A stretch of DNA of 46,253 nt from Caldovatus aquaticus. GTDB taxonomy: Bacteria > Pseudomonadota > Alphaproteobacteria > Acetobacterales > Acetobacteraceae. The stretch covers positions 1 through 46,253 of the forward strand of contig NZ_JAHZUY010000026.1 of assembly GCF_019458025.1 (NCBI RefSeq). The letters are read 5' to 3'. Both the position numbers and the translations under genes were made by a program. Positions 8,722 to 17,490 of the stretch are shown piece after piece (position 1 is the first letter of the stretch; every line of letters begins with the position of its first letter). Below the pieces are notes generated by a model that made no database searches, had not been told where the DNA came from, and worked only from the letters and a program-made list of their open reading frames with translations.

Positions 8722-9002
8722 CCGCCGGCCGATGCGGCCGGGCTTGCGGAACGGAAGGGGACAATCCGCCGAACGCGCCCGCGGAAAGATCATGGCAATT
8801 CAGGCCCCTGCCACGAGTCGCGCGAACGAATCGCTGACCCCGGCGCGATGGCCGTGACCCGTTCTCCACCCCCCAGCCCTGGGGGATCGCCGGCGCCGCG
8901 GCACACAAGCGCGTTCGCGCCCGGGGGCGGCTCCCGTCCCGTGTCCGCGGAGCCGCTCCGCGCCCTGGCGGAGCGCGGCCGTCCGCGGCCGGCGCCCGCG
9001 GG
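8722..9002. other. Intergenic region without a gene
   Basis: About 280 bp between the MFS gene and the convergent DUF1674 gene. It holds a short 7-bp C/G hairpin near 8870-8885, and no reading frame with plausible coding character. Nothing else is seen. Confidence 0.6.
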
Positions 9003-9338
9003 TCAGAAGTCGCTGACCCGCCCCTTGCGCTCCCAGTCGCCGTAGCGGGTGGGCTCGGGGCCGCTCGGGCCGCCGATCTCCCTCGCCCGGGGCGGCTGCG
9101 GCGGCGGGTCGCCCGCCGGGGGGAGCTGCGGGTCGCCGGGCAGGGGTGCCTCCGGCCCGGGCGGGTCCTCCACGGGCATCTCCGGAAGGTCCGGCGTGGG
9201 GGGCGGGGTCGGCCGGCCCGGCGGCATGGGCGCCGGCGGCGCCGCGGGGTCCGGCGCGGTCGGCACCGACGCCGCGCCGGCGGGACGAGGGGCGTCGGGG
9301 GCGGCGGGAACCCGCCCCCCTTGTTCGCGCGTGTTCAT
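9003..9338 (-). CDS. DUF1674 protein, SdhAF4-like succinate dehydrogenase assembly factor
   Basis: A 111-residue protein whose C-terminus REIGGPSGPEPTRYGDWERK-GRVSDF (86-111) is the DUF1674/SDHAF4 signature. In mitochondria and alphaproteobacteria this family helps flavinylated SdhA assemble into complex II. The N-terminal 80 residues are Pro/Gly/Ala-rich and probably disordered, much longer than in most homologues. ATG at 9338 is the likely start; another ATG lies 9 nt upstream. It is divergent from htpX with about 100 bp between them, a neighbourhood common in alphaproteobacteria. Confidence 0.9.
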   Translation of the reverse strand: MNTREQGGRVPAAPDAPRPAGAASVPTAPDPAAPPAPMPPGRPTPPPTPDLPEMPVEDPPGPEAPLPGDPQLPPAGDPPPQPPRAREIGGPSGPEPTRYGDWERKGRVSDF

Positions 9339-9437
9339 GCCTATCATCTGGGGTGCCCCCCGGGCTGCGGCACCCGCCCCACGGCGGTCCGCGGCCCGGC
9401 GGGGCCGGTGCGGCGCGAGGACCGGAGCTCGGCGATC

Positions 9438-10376
9438 ATGCGGGGATATCTGCGCACGGCGGTTCTGCTGGCGGGGCTCACCGCGCTCTTCGTCGGCGTC
9501 GGCTACGCCGCCGGCGGGCGCCAGGGGATGGTGATCGCCTTCCTGCTCGCCTGCGCCACCAACCTCTGGGCGTGGTGGAACAGCGACCGGGTCGTGCTGG
9601 CCATGCACAACGCCCAGCCGATCGGCCCCGGGGACGCGCCGCGGCTGTACCAGATCGTCGCGCAGCTCGCGGCCAACGCCGGGCTGCCGGTGCCGGCGCT
9701 CTACGTGATCCACGAGGACCAGCCCAACGCCTTCGCCACCGGGCGCGATCCGCAGCACGCGGCGGTCGCCGTGACCACCGGCCTGCTCGACCTGCTGGAC
9801 GAGGACGAGGTGGCGGGCGTGATCGCGCACGAGCTCGCGCACATCAGGAACCGCGACACGCTGATCATGACCGTCACGGCGACCATCGCCGGCGCGATCG
9901 GCATGCTGGCGCAGTTCGGCTTCCTGTTCGGCGGCCGGGACGAGAACGGCCGGCAGAACCCGTTCGGGCCGATCGGCCTCCTCCTGCTGCTGGTGGTGGG
10001 GCCGATCGCGGCGATGATCGTGCAGTTCGCGATCAGCCGCTCGCGCGAGTACGAGGCCGACCGCGGCGGCGCCGAGATCAGCGGCATGCCGCGGGCGCTG
10101 GCGAGCGCCCTGCTCAAGCTCGAGCACTACAAGCAGGGCCTCGTGAACCACACGGCGGAGGCGCATCCGGCGAGCGCGCACCTGTTCATCGTCAACCCGC
10201 TCTCGGGCGCGCGGATGGACCACCTGTTCTCGACCCACCCGAGCACCGAGGACCGCGTCCGCGCGCTCGAGGCGATCGCGCGCGAGATGGAGGCGGCGCG
10301 CGCCGCGGCCGGCCGGGCCGGCCCCGGGCCCTGGGGCGGCGCCGCGCGCGGCGGCCGGCGCAACCCCTGGAGCTGA
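9438..10376 (+). CDS. htpX: Protease HtpX
   Basis: Zinc-dependent inner-membrane endoprotease (M48B) that degrades misfolded membrane proteins. The 312-residue protein has two N-terminal spans (about 6-25 and 30-46), then the NAFATGRDPQHAAVAVTTGLL segment (97-117), HELAHIRNRD with the zinc histidines at 131 and 135, two further hydrophobic segments (about 141-165 and 178-200), and the third ligand in SREYEADRGG (about 202-211). The C-terminus is Gly/Arg-rich. The frame is open upstream, but ATG 9438 matches the family N-terminus MRGYLRTAVLL. Probably monocistronic or leading into the TctC gene 65 bp downstream. Confidence 0.96.
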   Translation: MRGYLRTAVLLAGLTALFVGVGYAAGGRQGMVIAFLLACATNLWAWWNSDRVVLAMHNAQPIGPGDAPRLYQIVAQLAANAGLPVPALYVIHEDQPNAFATGRDPQHAAVAVTTGLLDLLDEDEVAGVIAHELAHIRNRDTLIMTVTATIAGAIGMLAQFGFLFGGRDENGRQNPFGPIGLLLLLVVGPIAAMIVQFAISRSREYEADRGGAEISGMPRALASALLKLEHYKQGLVNHTAEAHPASAHLFIVNPLSGARMDHLFSTHPSTEDRVRALEAIAREMEAARAAAGRAGPGPWGGAARGGRRNPWS

Positions 10377-10441
10377 GGCTGGACGATCCGCCCCGCCTGT
10401 GCTGCATCGGTCGGCGCTGCGTCCTGCGGGAGGATTCGCCG

Positions 10442-11455
10442 ATGGCCTCGCCCCGTCCGGCGCCGAGCCGGCGCCAAGTCCTGTGCGGCCTCGCCGCCGC
10501 GAGCCTCGCCGCCCTGGCGTCCGGCGCGCGGGCGCAGGGCGGTGCGGAGGCGGCGGCGTGGCCGCAGCGCCCGGTCCGGGTGATCGTGCCCTTCCCGGGC
10601 GGCTCGACGCCCGACATCGCGGCGCGCGCCGTGGCGCAGCACTTCCAGCAGGTGTTCGGCCAGCCCTTCGTGCCGGACAACCGCGCCGGCGGCGGCGGCA
10701 CGATCGGCACCGACGCGATCGCCAAGGCGACCGACGGGCACACCATCGGCGTCTCGATCGGCGGCCCCGCCAGCACGGCGAGGATCCTCAACCCGGCGCT
10801 GCCCTACGACCCGGCGACCGACCTCGCGCCGGTCTCGCTGCTGACGCGCCTGCCCTTCGTCCTCGTCGTGCATCCCTCGGTGCCGGCGCGCAGCGTCGCC
10901 GAGCTGGTGGCGCACGCGAAGGCGCATCCGGGGGCGCTGAACTACGGCTCGGTCGGCGCCGGCACGCTCGGCCACCTGCTGATGGCGGAGCTGGCGGCGC
11001 GGCACGGGCTGGAGATGACGCACGTGCCCTACCGCTCGGTGCCGCAGGCGGTGACGGAGCTGGTCGCCGGGCGCATCCAGGCGATGTTCGCCGCCTCCGG
11101 CGCGGTGCTCGGCCAGGTGCGGGAGGGGACCGTGCGCGGCCTCGCCGTCAGCTCCGACACCCGCTTCGCCGCGGTGCCCGACCTGCCGACGCTGCGCGAG
11201 GCGGGCGAGCCGGTCGAGGGCGCCTACGGCTGGATCGGCCTGTTCGCCCCGCCGGGCACGCCGCCCGAGCGGGTGGCGCGCCTCGCGGCGGAGGCCGGGG
11301 CGGCGCTCGCCGCGCCGCAGACCCGCCGTGCCCTGGAGGCGGCCGGGTTCGAGGTCGTGGGCAGCGATCCGCTCGCGCTGCGCATGCTGGTCGCGGCCGA
11401 GATCGGACGCTGGGGGCCGCTGATCCGCCGCCTCGGCATCCGGCCGGAGAGCTGA
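10442..11455 (+). CDS. Tripartite tricarboxylate transporter substrate-binding protein (TctC/Bug family)
   Basis: Periplasmic solute receptor of 337 residues. The N-terminus RRQVLCGLAAASLAALASGARAQ (10-32) is a signal peptide, possibly Tat type with twin arginine. The mature protein shows the Bug hallmarks: WPQRPVRVIVPFPGGSTPDIAAR (40-62), DNRAGGGGTIG, PALNYGSVGAGTLGHL and MTHVPYRSVPQAVTELVAGRIQAMF. A GGAGG motif lies 8-12 nt upstream. No tctA or tctB membrane genes are near, so it is an orphan receptor, common in Acetobacteraceae and Burkholderiales. Ligand, probably an organic acid, unknown. May form an operon with the downstream LLM oxidoreductase. Confidence 0.93.
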   Translation: MASPRPAPSRRQVLCGLAAASLAALASGARAQGGAEAAAWPQRPVRVIVPFPGGSTPDIAARAVAQHFQQVFGQPFVPDNRAGGGGTIGTDAIAKATDGHTIGVSIGGPASTARILNPALPYDPATDLAPVSLLTRLPFVLVVHPSVPARSVAELVAHAKAHPGALNYGSVGAGTLGHLLMAELAARHGLEMTHVPYRSVPQAVTELVAGRIQAMFAASGAVLGQVREGTVRGLAVSSDTRFAAVPDLPTLREAGEPVEGAYGWIGLFAPPGTPPERVARLAAEAGAALAAPQTRRALEAAGFEVVGSDPLALRMLVAAEIGRWGPLIRRLGIRPES

Positions 11456-11543
11456 CGGCGCGCCGTCGCCCGCGGGGGCGGCGCCCGGCCTCGCCCCCGA
11501 TGCGGGCCGCCGTCGCCGCCCGCGGCAGGGGAGGAGCAAACGC

Positions 11544-12494
11544 ATGCAGATCGGGTTCAACCTGCCCAACAGCGGGCCGATGGCGGAGCCGGAGACCATG
11601 GCCCGCGTCGCCCGGCTCGGCGAGGAGCTGGGCTTCGACTACCTGACCCTCACCGACCATATCGCCCTGCCCGACACCGGCGTGCCGGGCTACCCCTACT
11701 CGGATTCCGGCGCCTTCTACGAGCCGGAGCCCGGACGCCGCCTCGAGCAGCTCACCGCCGCCGCCTGGATCGCCGCCAGGACCGGGCGCATCCGCCTCGT
11801 GCTCGCGGTGCTGGTGGTGCCGCACCGGCCGGCGGTGCTGGCGGCGAAGATGCTCTCCACGCTCGACGTGCTCTCCGGCGGGCGGCTCACGGTCGGCATC
11901 GGCGCGGGCTGGCTGCAGGCCGAGCTCGACGCGGTGGCGACGACGCCCTTCGCCGAGCGCGGCGCGGTGACCGACGAGTACGTGGACGCGATGCGCCGGC
12001 TGTGGACCGAGGACAAGCCGAGGATCGCCGGGAAATACGTCCGCTACGACGGGCTGGTGATGGAGCCGAAGCCGCTGCAGAAGCCGCACCCGCCGATCTG
12101 GGTCGGCGGCGAGAGCGGCCCCTCGATGCGCCGCGCCGCCCGGGTGGGCGACGCCTGGTATCCGATCGGCAGCAACAAGGCGCACCTGCTCGACACGCTG
12201 CCGCGGCTGGAGGCGGGGATCGCGAAGCTGCGCCGGCTCGCCGAGGCGGCGGGGCGCGATCCGGAGCGGATCGGCGTGGCCTATCGCGTCAAGCGCCACG
12301 GCCACGAGGCGCCGCCGGCGAGCGACGGCCACCGCCGGCTGTTCACCAACGGCATCGCCAACGTCATCGCCGACATCAAGGCGCTGCGCGCGCTCGGCGT
12401 GACCGCGATAGACTTCGACTTCGAGGGGCGCGAGGCGGAGAAGTCCATGGCCGACATGCGCCGGTTCCGCGCCGAGGTGATGGACCGGATCTGA
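11544..12494 (+). CDS. LLM-class (luciferase-like) flavin-dependent oxidoreductase
   Basis: 316-residue TIM-barrel oxidoreductase of the luciferase-like monooxygenase superfamily. It uses FMN or F420. Recognised from MQIGFNLPNSGPMAEPE, LTLTDHIALPD (32-42), RIRLVLAVLVVPHRPAVLAAKMLSTLD with LSGGRLTVGIGAGW downstream, KPHPPIWVGGES and an alpha-helical C-terminus. The layout matches the subgroup usually annotated as F420-dependent, but no F420 biosynthesis gene is in the window, so the cofactor is open. GGGGAGGAG lies about 8 nt before the ATG. Follows the TctC gene by 88 bp. Confidence 0.9.
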   Translation: MQIGFNLPNSGPMAEPETMARVARLGEELGFDYLTLTDHIALPDTGVPGYPYSDSGAFYEPEPGRRLEQLTAAAWIAARTGRIRLVLAVLVVPHRPAVLAAKMLSTLDVLSGGRLTVGIGAGWLQAELDAVATTPFAERGAVTDEYVDAMRRLWTEDKPRIAGKYVRYDGLVMEPKPLQKPHPPIWVGGESGPSMRRAARVGDAWYPIGSNKAHLLDTLPRLEAGIAKLRRLAEAAGRDPERIGVAYRVKRHGHEAPPASDGHRRLFTNGIANVIADIKALRALGVTAIDFDFEGREAEKSMADMRRFRAEVMDRI

Positions 12495-12513
12495 GGCGCG
12501 GCGGCGGCGGCGC

Positions 12514-13668
12514 TCAGCCCCGCGCCGCCGCGTCGCGCAGGAAGCGCAGCAGCAGCGCCGTCACCTCCTCCGGCCGCTCCTGCTGCACCCAGTGCCCGGC
12601 GCCCTCGACGAGGTGGCAGCCGAGCATGCGCGTGCAGGCGCTCTCCTGCATGCGCTCGATCGCGCCCGGGACCTGGTGGATGCCCCAGTCGCTGCGGCCC
12701 GCGACGAAGAGCGAGGGAACGTCGATCGTGCGGCCGGAGAACACCTCCAGCTCGCCGGCGTAGCGGCCGGTGGTGCGGCAGCGGTACCAGTTGAGCCCGC
12801 CCTGGAAGCCGGTGCGGGCGTATTCGCCGGCATAGACCGCGAGCTCCGCCTCCGGCAGCCAGCGGCAGGCGGCGATCTGCTCCGCCGAGGGCATCTCGCG
12901 TGCCACCGTCGCCGCCATGCCCTCGTGCAGGTCCATGATGTAGTAGGTCGGCATCTGCGCCAGCGCCTCCGCGGTCCAGCCGGCGAGGCGGAAGGGGCGG
13001 TTGCCCGGCCAGTCGGCGCTCTTGTGGTGGAAGTAGGCGCGCAGGAAGGCGTGCACGCCCTGCGGGCAGCGCCACATGTCCTCGTTGGCCTCGCGCGTCG
13101 CGTAGTACCACTGGTAGTGCTTGCGCGGGCGCGGCAGCGCGGCGAGCGCGGCGTGGATGTCCGGGCCGGGCGGCGCGCCGCGCGCCTCCCCGAAGGGGAT
13201 CGCGGGCGGGCCGGCGAAGGGCGCGCTCATCAGCGCGACGGCGCGGAAGACGTCGGGGCGCACCAGGGCGCACCAGGCGGCGACCGAGGCGCCGAAGTCG
13301 TGTCCCACCACCGCGGCGACCTCGCGATGGCCGAGCGCGAACACCAGCCCCATCGCGTCGCGCACCAGGTTGAGCATGCGGAAGGGCGCGAGGTCGGCGT
13401 CGTAGTCGGCGCTCCAGCCCGTCGTGCGGCCGTAGCCGCGCTGGTCCGGGGCGACGACGTGGTAGCCCGCGGCGGCGAGCGCCGGCATCACCTTGCGCCA
13501 GGAATAGGCCAGCTCCGGGAAGCCGTGCAGCAGCAGGAGAAGGGGCCGGCCCGGGGGATCGAAGCCGGCCTCCAGCACGTGCAGGCGCAGCCCGTTGACG
13601 CCCTCGACGAAGCGCGCGCGGACGCCGGGCGGCAGGGTCGGGTCGGCGAGCGGGGGCAGGTCGGTCAT
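12514..13668 (-). CDS. Alpha/beta hydrolase, epoxide hydrolase-like
   Basis: 384-residue alpha/beta-hydrolase. Oxyanion motif HGFPE (48-52), nucleophile aspartate in VGHDFGAS (Asp124) and catalytic histidine in EGAGHWVQQE (His359). An aspartate rather than serine nucleophile, plus a tyrosine-bearing cap (KHYQWYYATRE), indicates epoxide hydrolase or haloalkane dehalogenase chemistry, with epoxide hydrolase favoured by the HGFPE motif. Second gene of an operon, 18 bp after the TctC-type receptor gene. Substrate unknown. Confidence 0.9.
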   Translation of the reverse strand: MTDLPPLADPTLPPGVRARFVEGVNGLRLHVLEAGFDPPGRPLLLLLHGFPELAYSWRKVMPALAAAGYHVVAPDQRGYGRTTGWSADYDADLAPFRMLNLVRDAMGLVFALGHREVAAVVGHDFGASVAAWCALVRPDVFRAVALMSAPFAGPPAIPFGEARGAPPGPDIHAALAALPRPRKHYQWYYATREANEDMWRCPQGVHAFLRAYFHHKSADWPGNRPFRLAGWTAEALAQMPTYYIMDLHEGMAATVAREMPSAEQIAACRWLPEAELAVYAGEYARTGFQGGLNWYRCRTTGRYAGELEVFSGRTIDVPSLFVAGRSDWGIHQVPGAIERMQESACTRMLGCHLVEGAGHWVQQERPEEVTALLLRFLRDAAARG

Positions 13669-13686
13669 CGCCGCGCTCCCCCGTCC

Positions 13687-14661
13687 TCACTCCCGCCAGG
13701 GGTGCTGGTTCCAGAGCCGCTGGTAGTGCTCGCGCAGCGCCATCAGCTCCTTGCGGTAGTCGTCCGGGCCGAGGTAGCGCAGCGGCAGCGCCTGCGCGCG
13801 GGCGAGGCGCAGGAATTCCGGGTCCTGCAGCGCCGCCCGCGCGGCGGCGGCGAGGCGCTCCAGCGCCTCGCGCGGCACGCCCGCCGGCGCGGCGAGTCCG
13901 CGCATCGAGCCCTCGATCAGGTCGAAGCCCTGTTCGCGGAAGGTCGGCACCTCGGGGGCCTCGGACCAGCGCCGCTCGCCCATCTGGCCGAGCGAGCGGA
14001 GCTGGCCCTGGCGCATGTCGGCGAGCCCCTCGGCGATGTTCATCGCCGCGACGGTGATGCTGCGCGAGAGCACCGCGTTCTTCACCGGCGCGCTGCCGGC
14101 GAAGGGGACGTGGGTCAGGCGCACGCCGGTCAGGCGCTGGAAGGCGAGCATCGCCAGGTGGTCGTCGGAGCCGATGCCGCTGGTGCCGACGCTGACGCGC
14201 TCCGGGTTGGCGCGGGCGTAGGCGACGAGGTCGGCGAGGCTGCGGATCGGGCTGTCGGCGGTGACGAAGAAGCTTCCCGGGTCGTCCACCACGTTGGCGA
14301 CCGGGGCGAAGTCCTCGAGCCGGAAGCGCGCCTGCGGCCGCTCGATCGGGATGGTGACGATGGTGGGCGTGTTGATGAAGCCGAGCGTGAGGCCGTCCGC
14401 CCGCGCGCGGGCGAGCTCGGTGAAGCCGATCTCGCCGCCGGCGCCGGGGCGGTTGATGACGGCGATCGGCTGGCCGAGGTCGCGCTCGAGGAAGCGGGCG
14501 AGGGTGCGCGCGGCGACGTCCGTGCCGCCGCCGGCGGGATAGGCGACGATCATCGTCATCGGCCGCTCCGGCCGCCACGGCTGCGCCTGCGCCCGCGCCG
14601 GGCGGGCGCGCGTCGTGGCGGCGGCGGCGAGGCCGAGAAGCAGGCGGCGGCGATCGGGCAT
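13687..14661 (-). CDS. Tripartite tricarboxylate transporter substrate-binding protein (TctC/Bug family)
   Basis: Second orphan Bug-type periplasmic receptor, 324 residues. Signal peptide RRRLLLGLAAAATTRARPARAQ (about 4-25). Family motifs: MTMIVAYPAGGGTDVAARTLARFLE (35-59), VINRPGAGGEIGF, GTSGIGSDDHLAM and LTHVPFAGSAPVKNAVLS. It is clearly diverged from the receptor at 10442-11455, so the two are not a recent duplication. It precedes the epoxide hydrolase by 18 bp, suggesting uptake and processing of a shared substrate; that link is inference. Confidence 0.92.
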   Translation of the reverse strand: MPDRRRLLLGLAAAATTRARPARAQAQPWRPERPMTMIVAYPAGGGTDVAARTLARFLERDLGQPIAVINRPGAGGEIGFTELARARADGLTLGFINTPTIVTIPIERPQARFRLEDFAPVANVVDDPGSFFVTADSPIRSLADLVAYARANPERVSVGTSGIGSDDHLAMLAFQRLTGVRLTHVPFAGSAPVKNAVLSRSITVAAMNIAEGLADMRQGQLRSLGQMGERRWSEAPEVPTFREQGFDLIEGSMRGLAAPAGVPREALERLAAAARAALQDPEFLRLARAQALPLRYLGPDDYRKELMALREHYQRLWNQHPWRE

Positions 14662-14788
14662 CGTGTCTCCTCCCGGGGCGCGCCGGACGCGGGGCGCCGC
14701 GGCGGCGGCCGGAGTATGCGGCCGCCGCGGCGCCGTGACCAGGACGGCTGCCGCGCCCGGACCCCGCGGCCCCGCGCGGCGCCGCGCC

Positions 14789-15454
14789 TCAGGGGAAGGT
14801 GACGTTGGTCAGGCTGCAGGTGTTGACCCGCCGCCGCTCCTGCGCCGAGTTGTCGTCGTACACGACGCGGATGTCGTAGAGGCACTCGCCCAGCGGCAGC
14901 CGCACCGCGAAGCTCTGCCCCGGCGGCAGCACGTTCTGGCCGAGGCGGTCCGGCCCCCAGTTGTTGTCGCTCGACGGCGAGGCGTAGATCTCCATGATCG
15001 TCCGCCCGCTGTTGTTGACCAGGTTGAAGGACGGGTTCTGGGTCTGCGCCGCGGCGGGAGGCGCCGCCTGGGCCTGGCTGCCGAACACCACCTCGGTCAG
15101 GCTGCAGGTGTTGACGCGCCGCCGCTCCTCGGCGTTGCCGTTGGCATAGACGACGCGGATGTCGTTCACGCACTCCTGCCCGGGGGGGATGCGGACGGGG
15201 AAGGCCTGGCCGTCCGGCAGCACGTTCCGCCCGAGCCAGTCGCGGCCCCAGGTGTCCTGGCTGGCCGGCGAGACGTAGATCTCGTTGATCGTCTGGCCGC
15301 TGCGGTTGACCAGGTTGAACGACGGGTCGTTGGACTGCGCCGCCGCGGGTCCGGCGAGGGCGGCAAGGCCGAGCGCCGCCGCGACGCAGGCGGCGAGGCG
15401 AGCGCCGCTGCGGCGTCGCCGCCCCTGGAAGGCGAGGAGGAAACGGTTCGGCAT
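14789..15454 (-). CDS. Secreted protein with two tandem copies of an unknown domain
   Basis: 221 residues with a signal peptide (Arg-rich 11-19, hydrophobic 20-36, ending AAAQ at 40). The mature part is an internal duplication: copy 1 about 44-124 and copy 2 about 141-220. Each runs PSFNLVN-SG-TI-EIY-SP, a W/G/D segment, LG-NVLP-GQ-F-VR-P, EC---DIRVVY, RRRVNTCSLT. Each copy has two cysteines, in the EC(V/L)-DIR and NTCSLT segments, so probably one disulfide per domain. Resembles uncharacterised Tat-pathway-signal-annotated proteins of Acetobacteraceae; role unknown. A linker rich in Ala/Pro/Gln separates the copies. Monocistronic. Confidence 0.8.
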   Translation of the reverse strand: MPNRFLLAFQGRRRRSGARLAACVAAALGLAALAGPAAAQSNDPSFNLVNRSGQTINEIYVSPASQDTWGRDWLGRNVLPDGQAFPVRIPPGQECVNDIRVVYANGNAEERRRVNTCSLTEVVFGSQAQAAPPAAAQTQNPSFNLVNNSGRTIMEIYASPSSDNNWGPDRLGQNVLPPGQSFAVRLPLGECLYDIRVVYDDNSAQERRRVNTCSLTNVTFP

Positions 15455-15690
15455 GGCCAGTCGCGGTCCTTTCCCTGCGCGTCTGTGCGGTGGCGGGGCG
15501 GGTCCGCGCCGACCCCCGCCTTCGCCCGCCCCCGCCCGGGGGCGCCTCCGGCCGGCCGGCGGCGGGCCGCGGCTTTTCCGGCGCGCGGCGGTCCGCTTCT
15601 CGCCGGTCCGGCGCCGATAATGCGCGATCACGCCGAGACCGGAAAGGCCGTTGCCGCGGCAGGCGCGCGCGGCGGCCCCCTCGGCCCGGC

Positions 15691-16386
15691 TCAGGACGCG
15701 AAGCGGGCGAGTCCCCTCTCCAGCGCGGCCAGCGCCTCGCCGAGAGCCGCCTCGGCCGCCGCGGCGACGCGCTCGGGCGGGGGGCTGCCGCCCCCCGTCC
15801 CGCCGTCGGGGGCCGCGTCCCGCGGCAAGGCCGCCTCGCCGCGCGGCGTGAGCTGCGCCAGCACCCGCCCCCCCCGGTCGAGCAGCACGCCGGCCAGCGC
15901 GGCGCGCGCGACGCCCCGCCCGTCGGCGCGGATCTCCGCCTGCAGCGCGGTCAGCTCGATCTCCAGGACCAGATCGGCCTCGGCCCGCGAGCCGGGGCTG
16001 GTGACCGCGGCGAACAGGCCGGATTCGGAGAGCCAGCGGCGGATCGCCTCCTCCGCCAGCTCGGCCGGCGGCGCCGCCCATTCGTTGTAGAAGTCCACCT
16101 GCACGCTGCCGTCGGGGCGCAGCGTGCGCAGGCCGCGCTGCTCGAGCCCCGGCGCGGCGCGGACGAGCCGCAGCAGCAGCACCTTGCGCCCGGCGCCGCC
16201 CGGCGCCGCGGCGCCGCCGGGCCGCCGCGGCGACAGGGTGAAGCGCCGCGTCTCCACGTAGGGCCGCTCGGGCAGCACGCTGCACCCGCCCGCGAGCGCC
16301 GCGGCCGCCGCGGCGGCGAGGCGCCGGCGCGAGAGAAGCGGACGGCGCGCGGCACGGCACGGCACGGGCGGGAAGGAAGGCGGCAT
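15691..16386 (-). CDS. ABC-type transport auxiliary lipoprotein (PqiC-like)
   Basis: 231-residue outer-membrane lipoprotein partner of an MCE lipid-transport system. The lipobox LAGGC puts the lipidated cysteine at 35. The mature domain (RRFTLSPRR, then KVLLLRLVRAAPGLEQRGL and YNEWAAPPAELAEEAIRRWL) is the ABC_trans_aux/DUF330 fold seen in PqiC. Its ATG overlaps the stop of the MCE-domain gene by one nucleotide (TGATG), so it is the last gene of the mlaE-mlaF-mlaD-like operon. The N-terminus before the lipobox is unusually long and Arg/Pro-rich. Confidence 0.88.
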   Translation of the reverse strand: MPPSFPPVPCRAARRPLLSRRRLAAAAAAALAGGCSVLPERPYVETRRFTLSPRRPGGAAAPGGAGRKVLLLRLVRAAPGLEQRGLRTLRPDGSVQVDFYNEWAAPPAELAEEAIRRWLSESGLFAAVTSPGSRAEADLVLEIELTALQAEIRADGRGVARAALAGVLLDRGGRVLAQLTPRGEAALPRDAAPDGGTGGGSPPPERVAAAAEAALGEALAALERGLARFAS

Positions 16387-17489
16387 CAGCGGCGGTCCGG
16401 CGGATTGGGCGCGGGCGGCGGCGCGCCGAACAGCGCCTGGGAGGGCGAGCGGCGCAGCAGTTCCGTGGTGTCGCGCAGGTTCTGCGCCGCCGCGCGCAGG
16501 TCGCGCAGGATCGGCGCGAGCTCGGCCTGGGTGTCGGCGGTGGCGACGCGCGCGGCGCGGACCGTGGCCTCGAGCGCGGCGATCGCCTGGGGGAGGCGGG
16601 CGAGGGCGGCGCGCATCTCCTCGGTGGCCCGCGCGGTGTTGGCGACCGCGGCGCGGACGTCGCGGCCGGCGGCCAGCGCCTCGGCCGCCGCCGCCGCCTC
16701 GTTGACGCCGCGCGCGGCCTCGCGCACGGCGCGCAGCGTCCCGGGTAGGTCGGCTTCGCGGATCGCCTCGCGCGCCGCCGCCAGGGTGCCGGGCAGGTCC
16801 GCCGCCTGCACCGCCTCGCGCGCCGCCGCCAGCGCCGCCGCGGCCTCGGCCAGCGCACGGCCGAGATCGGCGCCGGAGAGCTGTCCGCGCAGCTCGGCGG
16901 TCAGCGCCGCGAGGTTGGCGATCAGCCCCTCGATGTCGAGGCGCTGCAGCCGCGCGACCAGCGCCTCGGCCGCGCTCGTCACCTGCGCCACCGTCGAGGG
17001 CATGGCGGGGATGTAGGCGTCGCGCGGCTGCCAGGGCACGTCGTAGGCCGGGAAGCGCTCGGGGTCGGCGACGTAGTCCACCTCCAGGTACCGCACCCCG
17101 GTGATGCCCTCCGAGGCGATGCGGACGCGCAGGCCGAGCCGGATCGCATCCTCCATCCGCGGCATGCCGCCGATCCGCGCCGTGTCGAGCGCGAAGCGCA
17201 CCAGCACGAGCTGATAGACGTCGGCGAAGGGCAGGCCGTCGCCGCGGCGGTACTCGGCGGCGGTCAGGCCGATCTCGGTGACGCGGCCGACGGCGACGCC
17301 GCGGTAGCGCACCGGCGAGCCGACATCGAGGCCCTGCACCGATTCCCCGATGTAGGTCTCGTAGGTCGTCCCGGCGCGGCCGAGGTCGCCGGAGGCGAGG
17401 AACAGCACGAACCCCACGGCGAGGCCGAGCCCGACCAGGATCAGCGCCCCCACCCGGACGTAGAGGCCGCGCGCGGCGGAGTGCGGCAT
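16386..17489 (-). CDS. mlaD: MCE/MlaD family lipid-transport protein
   Basis: 367-residue periplasmic substrate-binding subunit anchored by one N-terminal span (about 11-33). The MCE domain follows (about 41-143) with ETYIGESVQGLDVGSPVRYRGVAVGRV and IASEGITGVRYLEVDY. Residues about 165-350 are Ala-rich and strongly helical, likely the tunnel- or needle-forming coiled region, with a near repeat (AREAVQAADLPGTLAAAREA, then IREADLPGTLRAVREA) at about 223-258. Longer than E. coli MlaD (183 aa), nearer to PqiB/Mce-type proteins. One nt separates it from the ATPase gene. Confidence 0.93.
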   Translation of the reverse strand: MPHSAARGLYVRVGALILVGLGLAVGFVLFLASGDLGRAGTTYETYIGESVQGLDVGSPVRYRGVAVGRVTEIGLTAAEYRRGDGLPFADVYQLVLVRFALDTARIGGMPRMEDAIRLGLRVRIASEGITGVRYLEVDYVADPERFPAYDVPWQPRDAYIPAMPSTVAQVTSAAEALVARLQRLDIEGLIANLAALTAELRGQLSGADLGRALAEAAAALAAAREAVQAADLPGTLAAAREAIREADLPGTLRAVREAARGVNEAAAAAEALAAGRDVRAAVANTARATEEMRAALARLPQAIAALEATVRAARVATADTQAELAPILRDLRAAAQNLRDTTELLRRSPSQALFGAPPPAPNPPDRR

Positions 17490-17490
17490 C

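Noticed and set aside
8848-9045. Short frame between the MFS and DUF1674 genes
   Set aside because: No ribosome site, no homology pattern, ends inside the DUF1674 C-terminus.
12281-14578. Long minus-strand frame over the hydrolase and TctC genes
   Set aside because: Different frame from both recognised proteins, product rich in Arg/Ala/Pro, no domain.
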